8,265 nucleotides of DNA from Bdellovibrionaceae bacterium UBA2316 (GCA_002345205.1 DDVI01000044.1:1-8265); one strand, 5' to 3'; counted from the stretch's first letter, positions 1 to 6,900 are shown. Notes: a model not told the origin generated them from the letters alone. Made by a program: numbers and translations.

Positions 1-1544
1 GCATTTGGCAGTGCGCCCTAATTATTTCAGGGTCCATATCCGCATCATGATCGGCTGAATATACTATGTACTGTTCATCTTTTGAATACTTCAAATCATG
101 GCCCCAGAAAAAGTCGGCTCCATGGGTAGGGGTTAAATTCGTCAGAGCTGATCCTTCCAACCCCAACGTATAGATATGGTCCATCGGTAAAGTGTACCCT
201 ACACTTAAAGCCATTGATTGAGAATCTGAAGAAAATAAGAAGCCATATCCTCGGCCCCAACTGATAGGGAGAGGATCAGTTAATGATTTAGTCGCCAGAT
301 CGAAAATTGAAAACCGTAAGTCCTTTCCATTGGCATCTTTTTGCGCCATAGAACCAACAAATTTTTTTGAATCAGGAGAAAATTTTAAACCAAAAAAATT
401 TCCGGTACCTTTTTTGTAAAGTTCTGTAGTACTCGCAAAATCTAAGGTCGAACTATACTTACGATCGGTTGTTTCATAAACAATGCGATTTCCCGATGCG
501 ATACTGTGTTGCCCTATCAAGTACGGCAAACCTGTATCGCAATCATATAAAGTTCGCTCATTGGCTCCGTTTAGGTCTATGCTTTTAATTTTGCAAACGG
601 CGTTGGTAGAGATCTTTAATAAACTAAAATAGAATCTACCCGTAGTCGAATCGTACATTTGGGAAATGTGAGCGGGGAAGTAGAAGCCAAATCCTGAACT
701 TTGGGTATAAATTGTAGTTTGACCTGTGCCGTCCAGGTTAATTCGGTATAAATTATATCGGTAGTCGAAATCGAAATCGCCAAAAAAATAGAATTGCGAA
801 CCATTTATAAAAAATACGCTAGGGTCTGGGTAGACTCCACCGAGTCTTCCAAAGCCGGTGACTAGCAGTTGGTTGCTTGTGCCATCCAAATTCACTGAAT
901 ATAAGTTAAAAACTCCCGCGGTTGTTGGTTCCGACCCATAGATAATTTTTGTACCGCTGGGGTCAAATGTAAAAAATAGCGATCGTCGTCCAGTCACAAG
1001 TGACGGGCCTAATTTAGAATAACCCGTTCCATCAATATTGACTGAATAGAGTTCTCTCGCGCCATCAACGTCTTGATCTCCGGCATAAATGACTTTGGTC
1101 CCATCTAGTGAAATGGCTGATGCTGTGACATCACCACCAGCAGGAACAATAGTGGAGTTAAGTTTGATATTATTTGAGCCATTGATGTTGGATACAAATA
1201 CTTCCGTTTTTCCAAGAGTGTCCCTGTCTTGGGTGAAGACTAATTTGTTGCCATCTGGACTAAAAAAATAAGTTTTATTGTCATAGTATACAGTGGAGTT
1301 AGGGACTCCGTCAGGGCTGACTCGGGTCCGACCCGTACCCAGAGTTGAAACATAGAAGAGCTGGTTAGGGCTGCTGGCAGTGTGATTGCCTACAAAAGCG
1401 ATCGCATCACGATTTGGGTTTACAATGAAATTTGTGAAGGTTCCATTTCCCGAAACCGGTCCATTTAGTTTTAATAAATCAGACCCAGCTAAACTATTAC
1501 TGTAAATTTCCTTGCGACCCAATACGTCCACATCACCAAAAAAA
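1..1544 (-). CDS. C-terminal propeller fragment of the same gene, partial at the left edge
   Basis: This frame is open without a stop from position 1588 to the left edge, over 500 codons. It has no ATG near its upstream end; the only early candidates are GTG or TTG codons inside a blade, so it does not look like an independent gene. It carries at least seven blade endings: KEIYSNSLAGSD, FYVSTLGTG, VFVSNINGSN, LYSVNIDGTG, LYSVNLDGTS, LYRINLDGTG and IYTLGLEGSA. Spacing between the best-matched ones is roughly 50 residues. SPDG-type turns (FSPDGNKL, ISLDGTKV, FDPSGTKI, FSPDSKKF) sit between them, as in PD40/WD40-like repeats of the TolB group. A pair of cysteines (AVCKIK and LYDCD) lies in one blade. 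The last visible text near the edge (KYSKDEQYIVYSADHDAD) is another blade strand, so the protein continues beyond the window. Partner or ligand is unknown. Confidence 0.65.
1538..1544 (-). other. Frameshift at a 7-base A/T homopolymer in the propeller gene
   Basis: The coding strand shows GTT followed by a T run (seven T in total directly before GG). An eighth T would give NNNTRIVFFGDVDVLGRKEIYSN, a fluent propeller strand. With seven, the frame turns into FLVMWTYWVARK and stops at 1489. Homopolymer length loss is common both as a real mutation and as a read or assembly error. Transcriptional slippage at such a run is possible but seven is short for it. Confidence 0.7.
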
Positions 1545-1758
1545 CAATTCGAGTATTGTTGTTTACAAGTTGTAGATCTTTTCCATTGTTATATTCTATC
1601 CCACCGCCTGCCGCCATCGGGCAGCTTAGACAGCTCGTAGTACCTGTATTGAAGTTGAAATAGTATAGTTTGCGAGTCGAGCTATTGTCGACAGAAGCTA
1701 TGAACGCAAGCCCATCAGAGTTGGGATGCATTTTTAAAAATGATATCTGGGTATTAGA
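1545..1758 (-). pseudogene. Middle fragment of the propeller gene between the two lesions
   Basis: This stretch is in the same frame as the N-terminal fragment but lies beyond its TAG. It reads SNTQISFLKMHPNSDGLAF onward and includes two full strand motifs (LAFIASVD and KLYYFNFNTGTT) and a pair of cysteines in CLSCP. An ATG at 1729-1731 could restart translation, but no ribosome binding site is visible before it. It would give only an 80-residue product ending out of frame at 1489. The sequence NNNTRIV at its end should lead into FFGDVDVLGRKEIYSN, which is found in the neighbouring frame just past the A/T run. It is best read as an internal part of one gene. Confidence 0.6.
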
Positions 1759-1761
1759 CTA
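1759..1761 (-). other. In-frame TAG stop inside the propeller gene
   Basis: The plus strand reads CTA here, giving TAG on the coding strand between ...NLPFLI and SNTQISFLK.... Both flanks are in one frame and look like one blade. A single base change from a sense codon such as CAG, AAG or TAT would explain it. Another gene in this window (the LtaS-like gene) uses TAG as its normal stop, which argues against TAG being reassigned in this organism. Confidence 0.6.
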
Positions 1762-2136
1762 AATTAAAAATGGAAGATTCCAATATGTAGGAGCCGAACC
1801 GTCAAAGGGAACTTTGACAAGTTTTACATCATTGGCCCCGGAAATATCTAAGAATTTTATCGAAAACTCTAAATTTGGACTGTTTATAGAGGCCGCAGAA
1901 TTGGTAATATCACTATTTAATTTAATTTTTTGAAGGCTTACGCTGCCGGGTTTATCGTGTATTGAAAAATCTATTTCAGACGGTGTAGGGCTTTCAGAAG
2001 GATTGCTTAAGTTTTTACTTTGTTCTTGAAGTCCAACTATTTTGGTATCTAAAAAGCATCCCACTAGCGACATGGCCAAAAAAAATACAGTAAATTTAGA
2101 AATTAGATCCAATTTAGTGTTAACGTGCATAGACAT
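1759..2136 (-). CDS. N-terminal fragment of the propeller lipoprotein (signal peptide and linker)
   Basis: This 125-codon piece begins MSMHVNTKLDL. It has a positively charged start, a hydrophobic stretch at about residues 15-26 and a lipobox LVGC with the modified cysteine at residue 27, so export and lipidation are expected. Residues 28-60 are a polar linker. From about residue 85 the text looks like the first propeller blade (DVKLVKVPFDGSAPTYWNLP). It then stops at TAG just after NLPFLI. The frame continues past the TAG with SNTQISFLKMHPNSDGLAFIASVD, which is what one expects for the next strand of the blade. No clear Shine-Dalgarno sequence precedes the ATG; the second ATG two codons in is an equal alternative. 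The gene starts 53 bases after the dehydrogenase gene upstream. Translated alone it would give a short lipoprotein with no complete blade. Confidence 0.6.
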   Translation of the reverse strand: MSMHVNTKLDLISKFTVFFLAMSLVGCFLDTKIVGLQEQSKNLSNPSESPTPSEIDFSIHDKPGSVSLQKIKLNSDITNSAASINSPNLEFSIKFLDISGANDVKLVKVPFDGSAPTYWNLPFLI

Positions 2137-2189
2137 ATATTTATCGGCAATTTTTATAATTTCTTAACATGTATTACTTTGAGACGGAT

Positions 2190-3569
2190 TTAAATATCGA
2201 TAACTTTGCCCGGATTAATAATATTATTCGGATCAAAGATTTTTTTGATCGATTTGAAGATTTGGATTTCTTCTGCCGAGCGAGAATAGTTTAAGAATGG
2301 CTTTTTGGTAAGACCCACGCCATGTTCTGCAGAGACACTGCCATCAAATTTTTGAATGCATTCAAAAATTTTCGTATCGACCTTTTGGCAATCAGCAACG
2401 AATGCCTCTTTAGTCATTCCATCCGGGCGCAGAATATTTAAATGCAAGTTACCATCACCAATGTGACCGAACCAAACGACTGTCCAATTTGGGTAGGCGG
2501 ATAGAATAATTTTATCTAATTCTTTTACGAACGGTGACACTTTAGATACACGCACGGCGATATCATTTTTGTAAGGTGAGTGTATGGATAAAGATTCACT
2601 AATGTCTTCTCGGTAACGCCAGAATGTTTTAGCCTGCGTATCCGATTGGGCGATCACGCCATCAACTACATATTCGTTAGCGAACGCAGATTCTAGAGTC
2701 TCATTTAACAGGTTCTCATCTTCGGCGGAACCATTTAATTCAATTTCACACGTGATGTTGAAGGGATACTCTGTTTCAAACGGTCTAGGTAAATGCTTTT
2801 GTTCTATAACTTTTTTCAATGCAATATCCGAGTACATTTCAAACGCGGTCACTACGAGTTTTGAATTGAAATGTGCAAATACGTCCATCACTTTATCTAG
2901 TGATTCACATGCAAGCAAAATCACCTGAAGTTTTTTTGGTTTTCTCGTGAGCTGAATAGTGGCTTCCGTAATGAAACCTAATGTTCCTTCGCTTCCAATA
3001 AATAAATGGCGCAAATCATATCCGGTAGCATTTTTCACTAGGCTTTTATTTAGCTCTAAAGTTTGTCCAGAACCAGTGACTACTTTTAAAGATGTCACCC
3101 AGTCGCGAGTCAAGCCATAGCGAAGAACTTTGATACCACCCGCGTTTGTCGCAATGTTGCCACCAATATGAGACGACCCACGAGCCGCAAAATCCACCGG
3201 ATAATATAAATCATGCTTTTCAGCCCATTGCTGAATTTCTTCCGTGATGACACCTGGATCACAAACGATAGTATTTTCTAAGGGATCAAATGTTTTAATT
3301 TTGTTGAGTTTTTCAAAGCTAACAACGACTTCATTTTTCAAAGCACACGCGCCACCAGATAAACCCGTGCGACCACCAGAAGGCACTAGTGCTGTCTTTG
3401 TTTCATTTGCCCAGCGAACGATTTCGACGACATCTTCATGAGATTTAGGAAAAACGACGGCCGTGCAGTGGATATCAAAATATGTTGTCCAATCCTTACC
3501 ATAAACGGCTAATTCTTTGGGATCGGTAACGATTTGGCTAGGGTCTAATTTTAAGTGTTGTAAGCTCAT
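2190..3569 (-). CDS. FAD-binding D-2-hydroxyacid dehydrogenase (GlcD/D2HGDH/D-lactate dehydrogenase family)
   Basis: The 459-residue protein has the normal length for the FAD-linked oxidase C family (FAD_binding_4 then FAD-oxidase_C). Visible FAD-binding motifs are GGRTGLSGG at residues 65-73, the segment GSSHIGGNIATNAGG at about 131-145 and GSEGTLGF at 192-199. The C-terminal domain shows the metal and substrate site GHIGDGNLH (His369 and His376) and SAEHGVG (Glu415 and His416), which in D-2-hydroxyglutarate and D-lactate dehydrogenases bind Zn or another divalent metal. It ends with the usual DPNNIINPGK motif. The reaction is oxidation of a D-2-hydroxyacid to the 2-oxoacid with electrons passed to FAD and then an acceptor. 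Whether the substrate is D-2-hydroxyglutarate, D-lactate or glycolate cannot be decided from motifs. There is no iron-sulfur domain and no signal peptide, so it should be cytoplasmic or membrane-peripheral. It is the last intact gene of the bolA-grx operon, 17 bases after the DUF2892 gene, with no clear Shine-Dalgarno. Confidence 0.88.
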   Translation of the reverse strand: MSLQHLKLDPSQIVTDPKELAVYGKDWTTYFDIHCTAVVFPKSHEDVVEIVRWANETKTALVPSGGRTGLSGGACALKNEVVVSFEKLNKIKTFDPLENTIVCDPGVITEEIQQWAEKHDLYYPVDFAARGSSHIGGNIATNAGGIKVLRYGLTRDWVTSLKVVTGSGQTLELNKSLVKNATGYDLRHLFIGSEGTLGFITEATIQLTRKPKKLQVILLACESLDKVMDVFAHFNSKLVVTAFEMYSDIALKKVIEQKHLPRPFETEYPFNITCEIELNGSAEDENLLNETLESAFANEYVVDGVIAQSDTQAKTFWRYREDISESLSIHSPYKNDIAVRVSKVSPFVKELDKIILSAYPNWTVVWFGHIGDGNLHLNILRPDGMTKEAFVADCQKVDTKIFECIQKFDGSVSAEHGVGLTKKPFLNYSRSAEEIQIFKSIKKIFDPNNIINPGKVIDI

Positions 3570-3586
3570 GAAAAAATCGTATCAAA

Positions 3587-3790
3587 TTAGAAGCGTTTAA
3601 CAACCGATTTGCTGTTCAGGGTCCTGATGTTAAAAATTAGGTACACTGGGCAAAGGCCCCAGGCAGCCGTGATCAGTAAATATATACCAAAGTACATCCA
3701 GCTTGGACCGCCAGCAACCGCATAGGTGACAAGTAGGACACCTACGACGAATCTTAAGCAGCGATCCCAAAGAGCTGTATTACATTTCAT
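3587..3790 (-). CDS. Small two-helix membrane protein, YgaP-like DUF2892
   Basis: The protein has 67 residues. It begins MKCNTALWDRCLRFVVG, typical of the DUF2892 (YgaP-like transmembrane) family. Two hydrophobic helices are visible, at about residues 12-28 and 32-54. The second contains the family signature GLCPVYLIFNI (Cys47-Pro48), and a basic tail KSVVKRF follows. In E. coli YgaP this membrane module is fused to a rhodanese domain that carries persulfide sulfur; here it stands alone. The start codon lies one base after the glutaredoxin stop (TAA, T, ATG), so the two are almost certainly co-transcribed and probably translationally coupled. The exact role is unknown; linkage to BolA and Grx suggests a thiol, sulfur or redox theme, but this is only contextual. 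Confidence 0.8.
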   Translation of the reverse strand: MKCNTALWDRCLRFVVGVLLVTYAVAGGPSWMYFGIYLLITAAWGLCPVYLIFNIRTLNSKSVVKRF

Positions 3791-3791
3791 A

Positions 3792-4106
3792 TTAGTTTTG
3801 AGACTTCATTAAGTCTTGTAGTTCACCAGACTGGTACATTTCCATCATAATGTCTGAACCACCAACTAATTTCTTGTTGATATAAAGTTGAGGGATAGTT
3901 GGCCAGTTGCCATAAACTTTAATACCATTTCTGATTTCTTCGTCTTCTAAAACGTTTACGTCTTTGAAACTCACGCCAAGGTCTTGAAGTATTGAACACG
4001 CGCGTGCCGAGAAACCGCACATTGGGAAGTTTTGGTTGCCCTTCATAAATAGAACAACTGAGTTTTCATTTAAAAGTGCATCAATTCTTTCGTTTACATT
4101 AGACAT
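3792..4106 (-). CDS. grxD: Monothiol CGFS glutaredoxin, Grx4 family
   Basis: The 104-residue product has all hallmarks of the single-domain monothiol glutaredoxins. These are Lys22 before the active site, the CGFS motif at residues 30-33, the WPTIPQLYI segment at 68-76 with the cis-proline, and GGSD at 82-85 for glutathione binding. Such proteins dimerise around a glutathione-ligated [2Fe-2S] cluster and deliver it to targets, or form a mixed cluster complex with BolA. The start is well supported: AGAGG sits five bases before the ATG and overlaps the end of bolA. The gene lies 9 bases after bolA and one base before the DUF2892 gene. It is cytoplasmic, with no extension at either end. The symbol follows the E. 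coli Grx4 gene. Confidence 0.93.
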   Translation of the reverse strand: MSNVNERIDALLNENSVVLFMKGNQNFPMCGFSARACSILQDLGVSFKDVNVLEDEEIRNGIKVYGNWPTIPQLYINKKLVGGSDIMMEMYQSGELQDLMKSQN

Positions 4107-4116
4107 ATTTACCTCT
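4107..4116 (-). promoter_or_regulatory. Ribosome binding site of the glutaredoxin gene
   Basis: The coding strand reads AGAGGTAAATATG, with AGAGG five bases upstream of the ATG at 4104-4106. The site begins at the last base of the bolA stop codon, favouring coupled translation. It is the clearest Shine-Dalgarno in this window. Confidence 0.6.
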
Positions 4117-4337
4117 TATAAGCTTTTAGTTTTTAAAGATAGGGCATGAACTTCGCCCGTTTTCAGCTCAGCATCAAATACTTTCATCACATGTTGATGT
4201 TGTTCGATACGGCTAAGTCCAGAGAAGGCCTTAGATTCAACGACAACGTCAAAGTGTACGTTGTCGTCAGAGATCACGTTTACAATAGATTCCGGATAAC
4301 TTTTTTTAAGTCTTTCTAACATTTCATTTGCAGTCAT
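4116..4337 (-). CDS. BolA family protein, partner of the CGFS glutaredoxin
   Basis: This small protein (73 residues) matches the BolA fold throughout: an N-terminal helix TANEMLERLKKSYPES, strands VNVISDDNVHFDVVVESKAF, then the signature SRIEQHQHVMKVF (His47 and His49) and the C-terminal GEVHALSLKTK with His64. His64 is in the position of the invariant histidine that ligates the [2Fe-2S] cluster in BolA-Grx heterodimers. The short length suggests the IbaG/BolA2-like branch rather than the longer E. coli BolA. Direct linkage to the CGFS glutaredoxin 9 bases downstream strongly supports the pair acting together in iron-sulfur cluster trafficking or iron sensing. It is the first gene of the minus-strand operon, divergent from the LtaS-like gene. 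No clear Shine-Dalgarno precedes the ATG. Confidence 0.9.
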   Translation of the reverse strand: MTANEMLERLKKSYPESIVNVISDDNVHFDVVVESKAFSGLSRIEQHQHVMKVFDAELKTGEVHALSLKTKSL

Positions 4338-4340
4338 GAC

Positions 4341-4370
4341 TTGGAATTAGCACAATACAGAGCTTATAAT
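4341..4370 (+). promoter_or_regulatory. Predicted sigma70-type promoter for the LtaS-like gene
   Basis: A perfect TATAAT lies at 4365-4370, with TTGGAA (four of six bases of TTGACA) at 4341-4346 and an 18-base spacer. Transcription would begin near 4377, about 15 bases before the ATG at 4392. The -35 element coincides with the in-frame TTG at 4341, which therefore is unlikely to be a start codon. The spacer is shared with the divergent bolA operon, so the two transcripts may be regulated together. A weak minus-strand candidate overlaps it (TTGATT at 4368-4373 and GCTAAT at 4346-4351). Confidence 0.45.
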
Positions 4371-4391
4371 CAAGCTATCTCATTGGAATCT

Positions 4392-6323
4392 ATGGAAATA
4401 CACAGTTTAAAAGCTTTTAAAACGGATAGAATAAACACATGGTTAAGTCTTTACTTAAAAACCTTTGTAATAAGTATAGCCGTTTATAGTTTTTTGCGCC
4501 TTAGTTTCCTTGTTTGGAATTGGGGGCTGTTTAAGTCCATCGGTTTTGGGGACATCGCGCGGGCCTTTTGGTCGGGCCCTAGATTTGATAGTTGTGCCAT
4601 GGCGATTTTGTTTTTACCTCTATTTTTGATCAGTTTTTTATTGCCTGTTTTTGCGCCTGAACGCCTTGTAAAGGCGATATGGCTAACGTGTTTAGGGATT
4701 TTGCAGGTTCCTTTTTTAGTTATTAACGTGATCGATGTGGAATTCTTCAATTTTGCTGGTCGACGTTTTACACTCTCGAGCTTATTTATTTTTCAAGAAG
4801 CTCAAGGTAAACTGGTGGGCTTTTTTACTACGTATTTTCCTGGGTGCGCAGCTGGGATTGCGCTGATCGCTTTTTATATGTGGTGTATTAATAGAATTGT
4901 AAAACGGTCGGAGCTAAAACCGAAATCCATTCTATGGCATTTCATTAGCCATTTCTTTATTTTAGTGGTGCTCGTTATTTTAGGTCGTGGCGGTTTTCAG
5001 CAGAAGCCCATTGATTTCGTGGACGCAAGTTTATTCAATGCGCCCGTTATGAATAATTTAGTTTTGAATTCAACTTTCAGTCTGATTAAAAGTTCTGATA
5101 AAGACAAATTGCCACAGGTGCAATTTTTTACCAAAGCAGATGACTACATACCGGTATTAAACGGCTACGGAAATAAAGCTTCCCTTCTTGACGGCATCAG
5201 ACCAAAAACCAAACAAAATGTTGTAGTAATTTTGCTTGAAAGTTTCGCTTTAGAATATATGGGGAGCCCCAATAAACAGGACGGCTACACTCCATTTCTG
5301 GATTCATTAGTTTCTAAGTCTTTATTTTATAAAAATGCGTTTGCAAACGGGCGTCGCTCAGTTGAAGGTGTTTCCTCGATTGTTGCTGGAATCCCGGCAC
5401 TGATGAATGAAGCCTTTATTACTTCAGAATTTGCCTCTAATTACTTTGTTGGCCTTGGTAGTATCTTGTCGGAGCAAAACTATCATTTGTCTTTTTTCCA
5501 CGGCGGCAATAACGGTACGATGTATTTTGACCGCTTTACCAAAAGTGCCGGTATTAGTAATTACTTTGGGGCGAATGAATACGTCGGAGCCATCGAGGAT
5601 AACGATAAAGTTTGGGGAATTTTTGATGGTCCATTTTTTAAATTTTATGGAAAAAAATTAACTGAATTTAAACAGCCTTTTTTTTCGATGATTTTTTCAT
5701 TGAGTTCTCATCATCCGTATACGATTCCTGATGCGTATAAAAATAAATATAAGAAAGGTCCTTTAGAAATTTTAGAATCTATTCAATATGCAGATGAGGC
5801 TTTAAAAGACTTTTTTGCCTTTGCGCAGACTCAGTCCTGGTATGAAAATACGTTATTTGTCATAACTGCGGATCATACTCAGAAAAATATTTTACCTGAG
5901 TTTGACAATGAACTTGGACATTTCCGCGTTCCATTAATGATGTATCATCCTAAAATGGCTTGGCCAAAAGTAGATTTGGATATGCCGGTTCAGCATATTG
6001 ATATTTTGCCGTCAGTCTTGGATTTCTTGGGAGTCGAAAATAAATTTAAGATCTTGCTCGCTGAAAGTGTATTTAAGCCCACGCCCCATAAGACCGTACT
6101 TTTGTTTAACGATAATTTATATTATCAGGTAGGTAGACTATTTGTTTCTGTCTGGGATAAACATGGTGAAATTAGACATTACGCCATTGATGACCTAAGG
6201 TTAGCCGTGCCTTTAGAGTTGGCCCCGGAAATTAAGGCGTCTCTAGAAAAAAAACTACGTGCGTCTATTCAATACTTTAATCAAGGCATGTGGGATAATC
6301 GATTATATTTCCCAAACAAATAG
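4392..6323 (+). CDS. LtaS-like membrane sulfatase-fold transferase (alkaline phosphatase superfamily)
   Basis: Starting at the ATG at 4392 the protein has 643 residues. The frame is open back to a TTG at 4341, adding 17 residues, but that TTG lies in the predicted -35 element. Five hydrophobic helices occur at about residues 21-43, 67-88, 94-114, 141-165 and 180-197. They are followed by the RGGFQQKPI linker, as in lipoteichoic acid synthases, and then an extracytoplasmic sulfatase domain. Metal and catalytic positions are Glu283 in ILLES, nucleophile Ser323 in NGRRSVEG (threonine in Gram-positive LtaS), HH at 440-441 in SSHHPYT, Asp494-His495 in TADHT and His510 in LGHFRVP. The family transfers phosphoglycerol, phosphoethanolamine or related head groups from lipids to envelope glycans or glycolipids at the periplasmic face. 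The actual acceptor here is unknown, since a Gram-negative cell has no lipoteichoic acid. It heads the plus-strand cluster with the DOMON and NamZ genes. Confidence 0.85.
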   Translation: MEIHSLKAFKTDRINTWLSLYLKTFVISIAVYSFLRLSFLVWNWGLFKSIGFGDIARAFWSGPRFDSCAMAILFLPLFLISFLLPVFAPERLVKAIWLTCLGILQVPFLVINVIDVEFFNFAGRRFTLSSLFIFQEAQGKLVGFFTTYFPGCAAGIALIAFYMWCINRIVKRSELKPKSILWHFISHFFILVVLVILGRGGFQQKPIDFVDASLFNAPVMNNLVLNSTFSLIKSSDKDKLPQVQFFTKADDYIPVLNGYGNKASLLDGIRPKTKQNVVVILLESFALEYMGSPNKQDGYTPFLDSLVSKSLFYKNAFANGRRSVEGVSSIVAGIPALMNEAFITSEFASNYFVGLGSILSEQNYHLSFFHGGNNGTMYFDRFTKSAGISNYFGANEYVGAIEDNDKVWGIFDGPFFKFYGKKLTEFKQPFFSMIFSLSSHHPYTIPDAYKNKYKKGPLEILESIQYADEALKDFFAFAQTQSWYENTLFVITADHTQKNILPEFDNELGHFRVPLMMYHPKMAWPKVDLDMPVQHIDILPSVLDFLGVENKFKILLAESVFKPTPHKTVLLFNDNLYYQVGRLFVSVWDKHGEIRHYAIDDLRLAVPLELAPEIKASLEKKLRASIQYFNQGMWDNRLYFPNK

Positions 6324-6337
6324 GTCATAATTAGGCC

Positions 6338-6898
6338 ATGATACTTTTGTACCCGTTCGAAAACAAAAAGGAAAATATAAGGATATCGAGCGACTTCCAA
6401 TTAAACGGCACGGCGCTGACAGTTTCTTATTTAGTAGATGACAAAGAACAAGAACTTGAAGATTTTTATCCTTTTGAAGCCGGAAAAGAAATTTCTGGTG
6501 CTCTTTTTCCCTTGGAAAATCTTTGGACCACAACGTGCTTTGAAATTTTTCTAAAAAATGCGTTAACGAATGACTACTACGAGTTTAACTTTAATTCAAA
6601 AGGCGAGTGGAATGTATTCTACTTTTCTGACTATAGAAAGCGCGTCGATACGTTCAAACCAAATTTGAATATTAACTTGAAAACTTTATGGGCAAATGGA
6701 CGACCACTGTTGGTGTTCACTGTAGATATTAATAGTTTAGTTAATTTGGAAGTGCCAGCACACGTAAATATGGCAACAGTAACTAAAGGCAAAGCGGGTA
6801 TTTCTTATTGGTCGCAAAAACATAACGGGCAAAAGCCCGATTTTCATGATTTTAAAAATTTTAGTTTAGTATTGAATTCTAACGAAGGTAAAAAATAA
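6338..6898 (+). CDS. DOMON-like domain protein, uncharacterised
   Basis: The 186-residue protein is one compact beta-rich domain. Its conserved-looking motifs are LWTTTCFEIFL at residues 62-72, YYEFNFNSKGEWNVFYF at 80-96, YR at 99-100, and ISYWSQKH plus PDFHDFKNFSLVL near the end. This pattern (W..TCFE, EFN, W..Y.F..YR, SYW, PDFH) is the one I recall for the DOMON-like group listed with MurB-like proteins in domain databases, a carbohydrate- or heme-binding type sandwich fold. There is no signal peptide, so it should be cytoplasmic, unlike classical DOMON domains. It starts 14 bases after the LtaS-like gene and ends two bases before the NamZ gene. That suggests one transcript and a role linked to peptidoglycan sugar handling. 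Ligand and activity are unknown. The ATG is preceded only by a weak AGG. Confidence 0.7.
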   Translation: MILLYPFENKKENIRISSDFQLNGTALTVSYLVDDKEQELEDFYPFEAGKEISGALFPLENLWTTTCFEIFLKNALTNDYYEFNFNSKGEWNVFYFSDYRKRVDTFKPNLNINLKTLWANGRPLLVFTVDINSLVNLEVPAHVNMATVTKGKAGISYWSQKHNGQKPDFHDFKNFSLVLNSNEGKK

Positions 6899-6900
6899 CC

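Larger units (their letters stand above)
1..2136 (-). pseudogene. Broken TolB/PD40-like beta-propeller lipoprotein gene, left end outside window
   Basis: Reading right to left, three stretches of open frame join into one protein if two lesions are repaired. The lesions are an in-frame TAG at 1759-1761 and a single missing base in the A/T run at 1538-1544. The joined product has a lipoprotein signal, a low-complexity linker rich in Ser, Pro and Asn, and then a long series of propeller blades. Each blade ends in a motif such as LYSVNIDGTG, LYSVNLDGTS or LYRINLDGTG, preceded by strands like FSPDGNKLVFTQD or FDPSGTKIIYG. This pattern is typical of TolB-type and PD40 repeats. About 710 codons are visible and no final stop is reached at the left edge. 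Such secreted propellers usually bind other proteins or glycans; no specific role can be read here. Protein-level coherence on both sides of each lesion suggests recent decay or sequence error rather than three separate genes. Confidence 0.75.

Noticed and set aside
616..1271. Short open frames at 616-804 (minus) and 1089-1271 (plus)
   Set aside because: They overlap the long propeller frame, which has coherent repeats, and show no family features.
1759..1761. TAG recoding (readthrough or pyrrolysine)
   Set aside because: TAG is the normal stop of the LtaS-like gene, no recoding element is visible, and the gene has a second lesion.
2137..2189. Promoter or terminator between the dehydrogenase and the propeller gene
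   Set aside because: A TATAAA on the minus strand has no acceptable -35 partner, and no hairpin with a T run is present.
4341..4391. TTG at 4341 as the start of the LtaS-like gene
   Set aside because: It coincides with the likely -35 element, leaves only 3 bases to the divergent bolA start codon, and adds 17 residues with no family motif.
4484..4750. Minus-strand open frame opposite the LtaS-like membrane region
   Set aside because: It is the antisense shadow of the helices, basic and low in complexity, with no start signals.
5407..5661. Plus-strand open frame inside the LtaS-like sulfatase domain
   Set aside because: It is an out-of-frame shadow of a well-conserved catalytic domain.
6303..6533. 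Minus-strand open frame at the LtaS-like/DOMON junction
   Set aside because: It is antisense to two real genes and has no recognisable motif.
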